This document shows positions 1 through 11,595 of a stretch of 64,000 nucleotides of DNA, in pieces (position 1 is the first letter of the stretch; each line of letters begins with the position of its first letter). The stretch is from Papilionanthe hookeriana x Papilionanthe teres. Lineage: Eukaryota > Streptophyta > Magnoliopsida > Asparagales > Orchidaceae. The position numbers and the translations under genes are program-made. The notes beneath the pieces were generated by a model. It did no database searches. It had not been told where the DNA came from and saw nothing but the letters and a program-made list of their open reading frames with translations. The stretch spans positions 113,437,943 to 113,501,942 of the forward strand of contig CM040429.1 in NCBI GenBank assembly GCA_022702705.1, read 5' to 3'.

Positions 1-76
1 GACGATATTGTTTGTCAAATGATATTTTGAAAAACAAGTATTTTAACAAAGATGAAGAGAAAGAATCAATAAGGAT

Positions 77-98
77 TAAATCCCAAACAGAGTCGCCA
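77..98 (-). other. Primer binding site, tRNA-Arg type (Tat A)
   Basis: Read on the minus strand from 98: TGGCGACTCTGTTTGGGATT. It resembles the complement of the 3' end of plant tRNA-Arg (TGGCGACTCCACTGGGGA), the primer used by Ogre/Tat elements. It lies 6 bases inside the LTR end. Confidence 0.8.
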
Positions 99-1879
99 CT
101 CTGTTGCTGGCGATGGAAACTCATCGAGATTTTGGTCGCCGCCAATTAGTGGGTGTCATTTCAAATGTCAAGGAGTCTCCAGTCTATTTATATTTCCCCA
201 ATCTTTATACCCTTTTTGAAAAGGGTAAAAGAATAGGAAAACGAGCAAAATAGACAACCAAAGGATAGGTAATGTGATATCTTTATAGGGAGAACTCTAG
301 AATGTTCTTATCCTATTAGGAAAATCACGAGCCTGATAACCAGAGATTTTTAGGAATCTAACTTATTCTGAGTTCTTTTTACTTCTCCTATAGAAGCAAT
401 CTCCTATAGTTAATTACATCTTAGACAATTCTAGTTTTGCCTAAGAAAACTCTTAATTAATGTTAAAAACCCATTTTCTGAATAATTTTTAGGAAAATAA
501 ACATATAAATGTTTTATTCCTAATGTTTATCTCGTTTTATCCTGAGATATTATGTTAATTATTTATGTCATGAGGTATCTTATAATGTCAAGAAGATATT
601 TGTCAATTATCATGTCACTGTTTCATGTCTTATTTTTGCTTAATTTGTTTTATCATGTCATGTTGATTTGTTTAATATTATTTTAAGGTCATTTGGTTTC
701 TTTTGTTTAATTTTGATGCCTTTTATTATTATTATTTCGTTGTCGAGATCCTACAAAACAGAGTTAGATTGTTTTTGTTTGTTTTATGTCATGTCATTTC
801 TTTTATTTTGTTTTAATTTCTTCATATCTCCATCATCTTGCAAAATAGAGTTAACACACCCAATAACATGCAAAGAAAATCTAAGTGAAGTTTTCTTTCA
901 ACCCTGCAAAGCAAATAGTGACAGAAAACAATAATCGGTCGTCATTTCAGAATTTGACAGATGTCCAAATTCAGTTAAGTTTTATTTACTAATTTATGTT
1001 TTAATGTTGATTTTAAATTTCGTTCTGTGTTCGATTATCTATTTTTGAGATTCGTTATTAAAAGTTTTTTATGTTTATTCAAGATTTTATTGTTGTTTGT
1101 TTATATCAATTTGAGTTTGGGTTGATTTATTTTAAAAAATTTATGTCGAGTTGGATTTTATTAAGATTTTTGTTATATTGATTGAATTTTTTTGTTTCAT
1201 TAAGTTTAGGTCAAACTTTATGTCAATTGAATATGGGTTGAGTTTTATGTTAAGTTTGATTTAACTTTAGTTTAATTAAATTCAATTTGGTTTGAACTTA
1301 AAATTTTGTCGCTTTAAGTTTTTAAATTTTTTATTTGGACTTAACTTAGGTTTAACCTTATATTATGTTTAAGTTGGAATTAAGTTTATTTTTAGGTCAT
1401 CTTTGGGTTCAAGTTAGGTTAACCTAAGTTATAGGTTTTGACATAAGTTCAATATGGGTTGAACTTAAGTTTAGGTCAATTTAGATCCAAGTTAGGTTAA
1501 GCCAAAGTTATAGGTTTTGACTTATGTTCAATATGGGTTGAACTTAAGTTTAGGTCAACTTAGGTTCAAGTTAGGTTAAACCTAAGTTATAAGTTTTGTT
1601 TGATAAGGGTTTATAGTAAATTAGGGTTAAACCCTTGTGATTTAAGGTTAATTAAAACTAATTTGGGTAGAGTTTAACTGGTTAATTAAACTTAATTAGG
1701 GTTAAGTCTAATTATTTTAGAGTTAATTAAACAAAATTTGAGTAAGGTTTAATTGATTAATTAAACTTAACTACGGTTAAGTATAATTATTTTAAAGTAT
1801 TTTTATTTTAATTAAGACTTAATGGTTTAATTTGGTCTAATGGGTTAGACCTAATTAGGATTTAGGTTTGTTTAATATC

Positions 1880-2800
1880 TCCTTAAACTTAATTAAAGTT
1901 TAATTTTTATATTAAGTTTTAATTAATTAAGTTTAATATGTCCTTAAACTTAATTAAAGTTTAATTTGTATATTAAGGTTTAATTAATTAAGTTTAATAT
2001 GTCCTTAAACTTTACTAAAATTTAATTAATTAAGTTTAATATTTCTTTAAACTTAGTTAAAATTTGATTTAAGGTTTAATTAATTAAGTTTAATATGTCT
2101 TTAAACTTAATTAAAATTAGATTTTTATATTAAAATTTAGTTAATTAAGTTTAATATGTCTTTAAACTTAGTAAAATCTTATTTAATGTATAATTAATTA
2201 AGTTTAATATGTCTTTAAACCTAATTAAACTTTGCTTTAAACTTAATTAAAATTTGATTTTTATATTAAAGTTTAATTAATTAAGTTTAATATGTCTTTA
2301 AACTTTTATCAAATTTTATTTTTATATTAAAGTTTAATTAATTAATTTTAATATATCTTTAATCTTAATTAAAATTTAATTTTTATATTAAAGTTTAATT
2401 AATTAAGTTTAATATGTCTTAAAACTTATTTAAAATTTGATTTAAGGTTTAATTAATTAAGTTTAATATGTCTTTAAACTTAATTAAAATTTGATTTTTA
2501 TATTTAAGTTTAATTAGTTAAGTTTAATATGTTTTAAAACTTAATTAAAATTTGATTAAAGGATTAATTAATTAAGCTTAATATATCTCTAAACTTAATT
2601 AAAATTTGATTTTTATATTTTAATTAATTAAGTTTAATATGTCTTTAAACTTAATTAAAATTTGATTAAAGGTTTAATTAATTAAGTTTAATATGTCTTT
2701 AAACTTAATTAAAATTTGATTTAAGGTTTAATTAATTAAATTTAATATGTCTTTAAACTTAATTAAAATTTGATTTTTATATTAAACCTAATGTAATTAA
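1880..2800. repeat. Tandem array of AT-rich hairpin units (about 15 copies)
   Basis: Units of mostly 55-61 bp recur about 15 times. Each contains TTAATTAAGTTTAA, then a short loop (tatgtc), then TTTAAACTTAATTAA, so each unit is a near-perfect inverted repeat. Spacers alternate between a 'gatttttatattaaag' and a 'gatttaagg' type. Less regular related sequence extends from about 1600 to 2990. The equivalent zone of the Tat C LTR is a simpler ATTAAA-type repeat. Confidence 0.8.
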
Positions 2801-4415
2801 GGCTTAATTAATTAATTAAGTCTAATTTGATGTATTAGACTTAATTAGGGTTTAATTTTATCCTAAACCTAATGTAATAAAGGCTGAAGGATAATTAATT
2901 TGGTTTAATATATGGTTAAACCTAATTAGGTTTTAACTTTATTTTACCCAGTTTAATTAAAGATTAATATGTTAATTAGGGTTAATGTTAAATTAATCCT
3001 ATTTATACTCTCATTTGAGTTCATTTGATGTTTGAACTCAAATTTGACCTAACTCATGGTGGATGAGTTAAGTGAAGTGGATATTTAATTTTAAAGTATT
3101 TTTTAGGGTTTTAAATTTTGGAATTTTTAACCATAACAAAAGAAATGTCATTTTTAAATTTTTGAAAGGTTAGAATCTGTCATTTTAGGGTTTAGATTTA
3201 TTCCTCTAAATTCCTAGTCAATTTCCAACTTAATCTTTCTAATTTCAAATTTTTAAAATTATTATTGAAAATAATTATTAAATCTCATGAAAATTAAGAA
3301 ATGTTATCCTAGAGATTTTTTCTGTCTTTAGAAAAATCAAAGAATGTTACTAAGGTGCTAGGAATTATTCCCTCAAATTTTCATATTTTTCTAACTTATA
3401 AATAATTTTTAATAATTAAAATACTCTAGGGAGTATTTAATTAATTAAAAATTAAATATAAATCAAAAATTAAAAATTTTAATTCTACATTGTAGTGCTC
3501 ACTGTCCTGATTCCAGAGTTATTATTATTTTGTTTTTTGTGATTTTTCTTATGCAATGTTATGAATTTTTTATTAGATTAAGGATAATCTGTATTTATTA
3601 ATCCTTAAACTAAACAGAAATTATAAAACAGCACCGTGTATCCTCGTATGGATCGATAACACGCTCGATCTGCTATGGGGAGCTGAGCATCGGAGCGGGT
3701 ATTTTTTTAATCAATGTCGTCCGTCTTTTAAACCCAAGATCAGGCAGCTCTCGATCATCTTCCTTCTCCCGTCTCAACCCAAACACTGTCCGTGTTCTAG
3801 GCACAAGATCTCACTCAATCCTTGATGGATTTGAGTGATTCTTGTTCCTATAGCTTCATCTGAGGGAGATGAAGACAACCATATGGCTTTGTTAGAGTTT
3901 TGAAAAGGTTTGCTTCATAATGTCTCAAACCTGAACACCATTAAAGGAGAAAATCCATACCTTTAACACAGTGAGTTTAGCTTCAAATTAATTCACTTAG
4001 AAGCTTCGTGTGGTCCTACGAAGACTCTCTGTCAGCTCAATTTGACATCAAATTGGGTGCCTATATGATTTCTACCAAAGGTGCTCGGTTTAGGGGAAGA
4101 AGTTCAAACAGTGGCTTAGAGACTATGGGGATGGCAATTTTTGATTAGGCTTGCCCTCACACAGTCCCTAGTTGGATTTACGATGGTTAATTTGATGGTT
4201 TGAGGAGTTTGGTTTCACACTTCCATTTTTTCCTGGTTTTAGGCTTCTCGGGTTGACTCAATTGGGAGAAATGAGTGGGCAAGAGGGGCTAATTTAAGTG
4301 GGGCTCCATTACTTAGGTCCTAAGGAAGGATTTTGGTGTTCAAACTTTTTAGATTTGGGTAGTGGGGAAGGATTTCCTAATTTTCTCCTCTCTCCCTCAT
4401 GTGTCAATGTTTGGT

Positions 4416-4423
4416 TCTATTTA
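4416..4423 (-). promoter_or_regulatory. TATA box of the Tat A LTR
   Basis: On the minus strand the sequence is GGCTATAAATAGAACC, a textbook plant TATA box, about 1.7 kb from the LTR start. It is the best candidate for the LTR promoter that makes genomic RNA. The transcription start is not defined by sequence alone. Confidence 0.55.
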
Positions 4424-6095
4424 TAGCCATGTGGATGGCTAGGGCTGACCTTGGCTTGGCTAGGATTCATCTAGGGAAGTTCTTAACTCCCTCATAAATG
4501 CTTTGGATAGAATTGTTGTTGTTAAGTCAATTAAAAAAATTAAAAATATGTTAGATTTATCCATGGTTAAATTTTGTTGCTATTTTTTATATATTATTAT
4601 AATAAACTTAACCATAGTTTCAAGATATGGTTTAGCTAACCCTTTTTCTTTATTGGATGAAAGGAGCGGTGCTTGATGACTCATTCATTCCTTCCTTTAA
4701 GTGTATGAAGAGAATATGACACCTAAGATGGGCTTCTCATCATGGTTATGATTTTTCTTTAACCATGATGAAATATGAGTTTAAATGATGTATTTTTACC
4801 ATTGGAGAATCCATGAAGTGATCAAAATCTCTTTGTTTGTGGTCAGCCAACTCACCTCATGCAAGTAGATGAGTCATAGCTAGGGTTCGGGAAGGAATGA
4901 CACTTCATTTCTTCTTATGATTAAATTATCATCATGGGTTTATAAATTATTAATGGCTCAATTCATTTTTGATGGGTCATATGGGTTGTGTCTAACCTAT
5001 ATGAGGTCATCCAAGATGTCATTAATGAGCTTAAATTTTTTAAAACAATTTATTATGTCATAAATGGTGTCATAGGTTAAAATTTCTTTTCATAGCTCTT
5101 TGAATATAATTTCATTCTTAATTTATTATGTCATTAATCAAAATATTAGAAATTATATTATTGGTCAATAAATTAAAAATAATTTTAAAATTAACTATTT
5201 GATTAATTTATATCATTTTAATTCAAACTTAAGCATGTCTTATTTTATGGCTTTCAATTATATTTCCCTTTTTAATTAATTATGTCATTAATTAAGATAA
5301 TTGGAAATTGTATTTTAGCCAATAAATTAATCAAAAATAATTTTGAAATTAATTATTTGATTAATTTTATCATTTTTGGTTCAAAATTGGGTATTTAACC
5401 AAAATTGATAAATATTGACAAGGTTTGGCCAATTTTAGGGTTTAAGTCACTCCAAAGGATTATGTGGAGGTTTTTTACTTTAAATTTTAGTCATTTTGAT
5501 CAATGTCATGTTGATCATGCCAATGTCTGTCCTTGAGTCTACTTTATGGTCAAGGGGGCATGGGTTAGCCATTCTTGACCAATTTTAGCCTTTTTAGCTC
5601 ATGAATTGATTAATAAGGCTAGGGTGGTTATCTTTGTGTCATGTATAGGTTGTTTTGATCAAATTTTAATTATTTATGTCAAAGAATGACCAATAAAGTC
5701 AATGCAATAGTCTTTGGATCATGGTATAATAATTTTGAGCAAAATTGAATTTTTGGTGAAAGGTGACAAATGATGTGAATATGGTGGTTTTTAGGTATTG
5801 GGTTGATGATTTTGATCAATTTTGACTTTTTGGGTCAAAGGTTGACTATTTGGGTTAATGGAATGGTCATTGGGTCAAGGATTGACTATTTTGACCAAAG
5901 TTGACTTTTTGGCCAAAAGTTGACTTATTGGGTCAATAATTGATTAAATCAGGGTTTGTCATTACTGATTTAATCATTTTAGGTTAAAGAATGATTTATA
6001 AGGTTTACCCTAGTCATTAGGGTTTAGTAACTATTAGTGAGATTTAGCAAGTCAATATTGATATATTTCCTATCTCAAGCTGACATTGAAATGAT

Positions 6096-6111
6096 CCTCA
6101 CAAAAGTGAGG
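6096..6111 (-). other. Hairpin at the LTR 5' terminus (Tat A)
   Basis: A perfect 6-bp stem, CCTCAC aaaa GTGAGG, lies 6 bases inside the LTR end. The Tat C LTRs have the equivalent stem CCTCAT/ATGAGG, so one base pair has changed on both sides. Confidence 0.6.
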
Positions 6112-6148
6112 TCAACAATCTAATGAGGACACTCCATAAGATTTTGAG

Positions 6149-6361
6149 ATGCCCATTTCTCCACTTAAGATTAATTTAGAAAAACTGCCACCACCTCCAT
6201 TTCCGCAAAGGCTTCGTCAACAAAAGTTGGATAAGAAAATTTCAAATTTTCTAAAAATCTTTAAGAAGCAAACAATTAACATTCATTTTGTTGAAGCTTT
6301 AGAACAAATGCCAAGCTATGTGAATTTTATGAAGGATATTCTTAACAGAAAAAAAGTTTGA
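6149..6361 (+). pseudogene. Athila 1 gag, C-terminal fragment
   Basis: This 70-residue frame contains the proline-rich stretch LPPPPFPQRL, then KLDKKISNFLKIFKKQTINI and ALEQMPSYVNFMKDIL. That segment precedes the protease in Athila polyproteins (PQRL...FLEVFKKL...ALxQMPSYxKFMKDIL family pattern). It starts about 30 bases from the Tat A insertion; the rest of gag is off the window. A stop at 6359 separates it from the protease part, where the native polyprotein would continue. Confidence 0.75.
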
Positions 6362-6414
6362 AGATTATTAGACTATTGCAGTGTTATAATTCAGAAAAAA
6401 CTTGCTAAAAAGCT

Positions 6415-7134
6415 TAAAGATCCTGGAAACGTGCAATAGGAGACAAAGTTTTTGGAAAAGCTTTATGTGATTTGGGTGCAAGTATTAACCTTATGTCGTT
6501 ATCTATATTTAAAAGACAGAGATTAGGAGAAATATCTCCTACAACTGTAACCTTGCAATTAGCAAATCATTTTATAAAATATTCTAAGGGATTTGTAGAA
6601 GATGTTTTGGTGAATGTGGATCGATTTATCTTTCTTGTTGATTTAATTGTGTTAGATATTGAGGAAGATAAAGAGATACCCATCATTTTAGGGAGACATT
6701 TCCTAGCAACATGCAAAGCTATGATAGATGTGTAAAAAGGGGAATTAATTATGCGTATTAATGATCAAATTGTCACTTTTAATATTTCCAAATCAATGAA
6801 ATACCCTGCAAAAGATAAAGACGATGAATGTTTCAAGATGGATGCATGGAGATATCATAGTGAATGTCATTTCAAAATAACCTAAGAAGAGAATTTAGAA
6901 ATAAAAGAGTTGGAACATGAGCAAGAAGTGGAATTAGAACATCTTAATGATTTTATTGAAGAATTGTTAAATTTTGTTTAAGAAAGCTTTGATGTTTTGG
7001 AAATGACAGAAAAAAACAAATATTTTTGCCCATCAATTGAGAAATCTCTTGAACTTGAATTGAAGTTACTTCTTAAGCATTTAAAATATGTCATTTTAGG
7101 TGATTCCCTAACTTTTTCGGTTATAATTTCCTGA
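6415..7134 (+). pseudogene. Athila 1 aspartic protease and protease-RT linker
   Basis: The retroviral-type aspartic protease processes the Gag-Pol polyprotein. The catalytic motif D-L-G-A-S begins with GAT at 6469-6471 and is followed by INLMSLSIFK and, near the C-end, IPIILGRHFLATCKAMIDV, which matches the flap and C-terminal part of Athila proteases. The catalytic Asp is present. From 6735 the same frame continues through stops as the linker (ending near ...HLKYVILGDSLTFSVIIS), which normally leads into RT. Decayed but easily recognised. Confidence 0.8.
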
Positions 7135-8069
7135 AATTTAACTTGGAAGAAGAAGAGTGTTTGCTGAAAATTTTGAAGAGATATAAGAAAGTTTTTGGAT
7201 GGAAAATTGCTTATATTGAAGGAATTAGTTCTTCAATTTGTGTGCATAGAGTTCTGATGGAAGAGAACTTCAAACCTAGGGCTGATCCTCAAAAGAGATT
7301 AAATCTCATTACCAAAGAAGTTGTGAAGAAGGAAATTTTAAATTAGTTAGAAGTTGGGATTATCTATCCTATTTTAGATAGTGCATGGGTTAGTCTTATT
7401 CATTGTGTTTCTAAGAAAGGAGGAGTTACTGAAAATTTTAATAAAAATAATGAACTAATACCATCAATACAAGCTACATGATGTTGAAGATGCATTGATT
7501 ATAGGAAAACCTTGCCATAAGGATATATTATTTTTCATTACCCTTTCTGAATCAAATGTTGGATAGACTAGCTGAGCATAATTACTTTTATTTTCTGGAT
7601 GGATATACTGGATATCACCCAATACAAATTGCTCCTGATGATTAAGAGAAAACAACGTTTACCAGTCCTTATGGTACTTTTGCCTTTAGAAGAATGCCCT
7701 TTCGTTTATGTAATGCCCTTGCTACATTTCAAAGGTGTATGATGGTTATTTTTGTGATTTAATAGAAAAAGGAATTGAAGTTTCTATTGACCATTTTTCG
7801 ATGTTTAGAACTTCGTTTGAAAATTGTTTAGAACATTTATCATGAGTTCTTAAACGCTGTGAAGAAACAAACTTAGTTATTAATTGGGAAAAATACCAGT
7901 TTATGGTAGAAGGAGGAATTGTTTTAGGTTAGATCCTGCAAAAATTCAAGTGATCGTTACTTTACCTCATCCAAAAAATGTGATGGAAATTAGGAGTTTC
8001 TTAGACAATGCTGAATTCTATAGGCATTATATTAAAGAATTTTAAAAAATTTCTAAGCCTCTATGCCAT
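7135..8069 (+). pseudogene. Athila 1 reverse transcriptase, frameshifted
   Basis: RT copies element RNA into DNA in virus-like particles. The start is clear in one frame at 7143-7346 (VHRVLMEENFKP, then QKRLNLITKEVVKKEIL). After that the match hops between frames: WVSLIHCVSKKGG, CIDYRK, a palm region near 7590-7720, and AEFYRHYIKEF near 8010-8045. The catalytic FMDD box is corrupted: near 7775-7800 it reads VSIDHFSMF, so the second Asp is lost. At least four frameshifts and several stops make it non-functional. Confidence 0.8.
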
Positions 8070-8545
8070 TTGCTCGAGAATTATGTGATTTTCAATTTTT
8101 ATAAGGATTGCCATAAAGCTTTTGAACTTTTAAAACCTAAATTAATCACTGCACGAGTTATTGTTTCACGAGATTGGAAAAAATCATTTGAACTAATGTG
8201 TGATGCAAGTGATTATACTATTGGAGCTATTTTGGGACAAAAATATGATAAAATTTTCAAAGTAATCTACTATGCTAGTAAAACTCTTAATGAAGCTCAA
8301 ATTAATTATACCACAACAGAGAAAGAGTTATTAGCAATAGATTTTACCTTTGAAAATTTCAGATCATATTTAATTGGAACTAAATGTGTGGTGCATACTG
8401 ATCATTTTGCAAATAAGTACTTAATGAAAAAGAAGGATGTAAAACCTAGACTGATAATATGGGTTCTTTTTTTGCAAGAATTTGATTTTGAAATACTACA
8501 TAGAAAGGGAGATGATAATCATTTGTGATCATCTATCCAGGCTTA
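8070..8545 (+). pseudogene. Athila 1 RNase H domain
   Basis: RNase H degrades the RNA strand after reverse transcription. The frame 8070-8528 gives FELMCDASDYTIGAILGQ, YYASKTLNEAQINYTTTEKE and VVHTDHFANKYL, with the catalytic Asp (CDAS), Glu (EKELL) and Asp (HTDH) in place. The C-terminal DHLSRL segment continues in another frame at 8520-8545 after a frameshift. This is the longest intact stretch of this pol. Confidence 0.85.
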
Positions 8546-9884
8546 ATTATGAGAAATCACTTTGTTCGGAAGAAGAAATTAAAGAATATTTTCCAGATGA
8601 AAGTCTGTTCAATATTAATAAATGGTGTGTTCCATGGTTTGCAGACATGGTGAACCTTATTGTTAGTAACATTTTACCTTTTGGTCAGACAGAACAATAA
8701 AAGAGGAAAATTTATCTGAAGCTAAAATTTATTTTTGGGATGACCAAGTTTTGTATAAACAGGGGAAGCATTTAATTATTCGAAGATTTGTGCCTTTAGA
8801 TGAGACTTTAGAAATTATCCAAAAATTTCATAATTCTGATTTAGGGGAACATTTTAGTGTTGATAAAACAGTATATAAAATCTTACAATATGGATTATAT
8901 TGGCCTACTATCTTTAGAGATGTAAATGCTTTTATTATAAATTGTGATCGATGTCAATCTGTAAGCAATATTTCTAGAAGAAATGAGATGCCTCTCAATT
9001 ATATTATAGAAGTTGAAATATTTGATGTTTGGGGATTAGATTTCATGGGACCATTTAAACCTTTTTTCAGAAATTTATATATATACTGTTAGTATTATAC
9101 TACATGTCTAACTTGATAGAAACTGTTGCTTTACCTCGAGGTGATGCTGAAAGTGTTGCAATGTTCTTAAAAATGAAAATATTTTGTAGATTTGGAATGC
9201 CGAGAGTTATCATAACTTATGGGCGAAGTCATTTAAAAAATGTGTTAACAGAAAAATTATCATCCTCAGAGAAGCAGTTTGGTTGAAGTTTCCAATCAAG
9301 AAATCAAAAGAATTTTGGAAAAAACTATTAATCCAACAAAAATGGATTGTTCAGTCAAACTTGATTTTGCATTGTGGGCTTATAAGACTACATATAAAAC
9401 TCTTATAGAAATGTCACCATTCAGGTTAATTTATAGGAAACCTTGTCATCGTCTAATGGAACTTGAGCATAAAACTTATTGGGTTATTAAGGAATTCAGT
9501 TATAATTTAAAGAATCCTGGTAAGAATATATTATTGCAATTAAATGAGCTAGAAGAGATATATAATGGGTCTTATGAGAATGTTAAGATTTATAAAGATA
9601 AAATGAAAAAATGGCATGACCGAAAGATTTTTAGAAAAAAATTTGAGATAGGATAACAAGTTTTGCTTTATAATGTAAAATTGAGATTATTTTTAGGCAA
9701 ACTTAAGTCTAGGTGGATGGGCCCATTTATTGTTGTAAAAGTATAATATCCTTATGGAGCTATGGATATTAAGGATCCTAAAATTCTAAAATTTTTTAAA
9801 GTGAATGGTCATTGGCTGAAACACTATTTCTTAAGAGATCAGAATAAAGTGAATGATGTTTTGATGTTGGGTCACCCAGAATAA
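8546..9884 (+). pseudogene. Athila 1 integrase
   Basis: Integrase inserts the DNA copy into the chromosome. After a connection segment (8546-8700) the zinc-binding H2C2 region lies in 8751-9092 (HNSDLGEHF...CDRCQ). The first catalytic Asp is kept (WGLDFMGPF). The second is lost (VIITYG where the family has IISDG). The Glu (VEVSN) is kept at about 9279. The frame changes at about 9100 and 9280, and a stop precedes the last part, which ends VLMLGHPE at 9884 as in Athila 2. There is no chromodomain, as expected for Athila. Confidence 0.82.
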
Positions 9885-10087
9885 GCACTGGATACGTCGG
9901 GCTGACGACGTAAAACTAAACACTGTGTGAGAACTAACTCATACTTATCGGTGTGCTTTTGTTTTGTTACTGTTGTGTTTGTTTTTAGATAATTTTGGTA
10001 GTATTTTGAACTTTTGGTGATAATTTTAAGGCTTTAAGTGATGTTTTAGACATTGAAGAATAAGTTTTCGGATGTTAAGCTGACCTG
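9885..10087 (+). other. Post-pol spacer, Athila 1
   Basis: Non-coding, T-rich sequence between the integrase stop and the first GC-rich motif cluster. I see no domain in it. Confidence 0.6.
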
Positions 10088-10263
10088 TGCTTAACTAAGC
10101 ACTGGCGCCTAATCGCCCAAAACTAGCGCTTAAGCACCAAAGTTATAAAAACATGCCTAAATGATGTTATAGAAGAATTAAACGTGGGAAAGTGGCCTTG
10201 AACATCATTTGCCAGTTTTTAAATGTAGGGACTGGGTATATGATCAACTTAAGTCTATAAATA
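10088..10263 (+). promoter_or_regulatory. Promoter-like module P1 (GC palindromes plus TATA), Athila 1
   Basis: A cluster at 10088-10138 holds ACTGGCGCCTAATCGCCC and TAGCGCTTAAGCACC. It is followed 6 bases later by TATAAAAA (10144-10151), and a second TATAAATA lies at 10256-10263. The same motif type (GCGCCTAAGCGC / GCGCTTAAGC) lies upstream of a TATA box in the LTR of this element and before the next 3' ORF. A promoter role is inferred from the recurrence and the TATA spacing. Confidence 0.5.
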
Positions 10264-10359
10264 GCATGGAAATGAAGAGGAAAGTTACCCCTTTCCAAAT
10301 TTATATTCTTAAGTCTAAGAGAGGAAGATTTGAGTTGTTTATGGAGAATTACGATAGAA

Positions 10360-10740
10360 AAAATGTCTTCTTGGGAGAATGAATTGAAGAAAACGGAGGA
10401 AGCATTCAAGAAGAAGTTTGTAAGTTAAAGTGCGCAAGAGTTATATAATGGATTTCTAGCCGTTAGTATTGAAGGAATAGCGGAGAAAATTGTGAAGATT
10501 GAGGCTGATGTGACATCAATTAAGGAAAAGGTAAGTGAAACTAATTCACATTTAGCGTATATTTGTTGGCAACTAAAAATACAATTCAGTCATTCAAGTT
10601 ATATTAAAGAAGCAAACAAAGCGATGTCTCTGAAAAACAAATGGATTGAAGAGGATTCTATTAGAGTTTTTTATCATTGTCCATTTTATCAAATCTTTGT
10701 GACAAATGGTTTAAAAAGAAGAAATGAATGTCAATGATAG
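10360..10740 (+). pseudogene. Remnant of 3' ORF copy A, Athila 1
   Basis: Short frames here (10360-10420, 10492-10737) give a charged, helix-prone tail (IEADVTSIKEKVSETNSHL) that resembles the C-terminal coiled tail of the 3' ORF proteins of these elements. The conserved core domain found in copy B and in both copies of Athila 2 is missing. By position (after module P1, before module P2) it corresponds to copy A of Athila 2 with its core deleted. The assignment rests on position and a weak resemblance. Confidence 0.4.
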
Positions 10741-11129
10741 TTTCCACCTAACGAAGAATGGAATTAAGTTCATTGTTTAGTTTGTTTGCTTGTTTGTGTG
10801 TTTTGTTTTTTTAAGTGTTTAATGTAAGTTTGTCTTGTGTTATGATGATTTAGAGGGTATCTCGTCCAATATTTTTTTGCAATTAGATTAGGGATGTGAT
10901 GTGTATTTATTTGTATTTGTTGAATATAAGTTAATAAAAGTGTTGTGTTTGCGTGAAAATATTTGTGTTATTGTGGTCGAATCGAAATTGTGAAATATGG
11001 AAAATTTTTTAGAAAGAGGAGAAGAGAAGGGAAGAAATTGTTATAATAATTTATTTAAGAACTTGTGAGGGTGGTTAACTTGGGGAGTTATGCATTTGAA
11101 CCAAACTTTGAAAAACCAAAATTTGTGTA
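10741..11129 (+). other. Non-coding spacer between 3' ORF units, Athila 1
   Basis: T-rich sequence of 3'-UTR character (many TTGTTT and TGTGTTTT runs) with no coding signal. A similar T-rich stretch follows each 3' ORF in both Athila elements. Confidence 0.55.
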
Positions 11130-11241
11130 CTGGCGCCTAAGCACCAAAATCCACGCCTAAGCGCGAGCAAACCCTAAAGTCCCGCGCCTAAGCGCTGCAA
11201 CAGTCATACATAAGCTCCAATTCACAAAAACTGGTTTATAA
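11130..11241 (+). promoter_or_regulatory. Promoter-like module P2, Athila 1
   Basis: Three motif copies lie in 11130-11198: CTGGCGCCTAAGCACC, CACGCCTAAGCGCG and CGCGCCTAAGCGCTG. A TATAA follows at 11237-11241. The module lies about 360 bases before the ATG of 3' ORF copy B, with a candidate leader intron between them. The motif variant (linker TAA) equals that of the LTR of this element. Confidence 0.5.
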
Positions 11242-11512
11242 CTATTTTAAGTGCTGAAACCCTCCATTTCTTCCCCATTTTATCATCTTCTTCCCCAATA
11301 TTTCACAACTTTACTCCTAGGGCATTTCTATAAGTGAAGATGTCTTGTTGGATTTAAGCCAAATTTGTTGGATTTCATCTTCTTAAGGATTAAGCTTCTA
11401 TTTTATGAAAAAAATTATTTTTACCATCGATTTTGAATTCATTATGGAAATTTCGAAAACTTTACTATTCATAGTGAAAATTTGATGAAAATTGGTGACT
11501 TTACATGGAAGA

Positions 11513-11594
11513 GTAAGTTTAAGCTTTTAGAAGTTTGATCTTGTCAGTTTGAGTTGATTTTTGAATTTATTGTGAATTTATTTACATATTTTAG
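11513..11594 (+). other. Candidate 5'-UTR intron before 3' ORF copy B, Athila 1
   Basis: An 82-base interval starts with GTAAGT after AAGA (a near-consensus donor) and ends in the T-rich acceptor ACATATTTTAG, one base before the ATG at 11596. The equivalent place in Athila 2 also has a donor and an acceptor (20911-21110). Splicing is inferred, not shown. Confidence 0.4.
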
Positions 11595-11595
11595 A

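Larger units (their letters stand above)
1..6117 (-). mobile_element. Tat A: Tat/Ogre-type Ty3/gypsy element, 5' end only
   Basis: On the minus strand the LTR begins at 6117 (TGTTGACCTCAC) and ends near 105 (...GCCAGCA). A tRNA-Arg-type primer site follows, and the body continues past the left edge of the window. The LTR start matches that of Tat C (TGTTGACCTCAT). The stretch around 380-430 read in reverse matches Tat C near 35975-36010 (AAGATGTAATTAACTATAGG). The right flank at 6118 is Athila gag sequence, so Tat A was inserted into Athila 1 just upstream of its protease. Only one side of the insertion is visible, so the target duplication (expected atcta, 6118-6122) cannot be confirmed. Confidence 0.85.
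105..6117 (-). repeat. 5' LTR of Tat A (about 6.0 kb)
   Basis: This is a very long LTR bounded by TG (at 6117) and CA (at 105 in reverse), with the primer site 6 bases beyond. It is AT-rich and non-coding: the small open frames, such as the one at 668-934, have no recognisable domain. It holds a hairpin-unit tandem array (about 1880-2800), a GC-richer block near 3630-3710 related to the GC-rich block of the Tat C 3' LTR (about 52620-52790), and a TATA box on the minus strand near 4416. LTRs of 5-7 kb are typical of the Ogre/Tat lineage. Confidence 0.82.

Noticed and set aside
668..934. 88-aa frame with a hydrophobic start
   Set aside because: It lies inside the AT-rich Tat A LTR on the strand opposite to the element. 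Phe/Leu/Ile runs follow from T-rich sequence.
10088..10138. Extra tRNA-Asp primer sites (clusters contain TGGCGCC)
   Set aside because: The match to the primer site ends after 7-8 bases and the sites are not at LTR ends; a promoter-type motif is the simpler reading.
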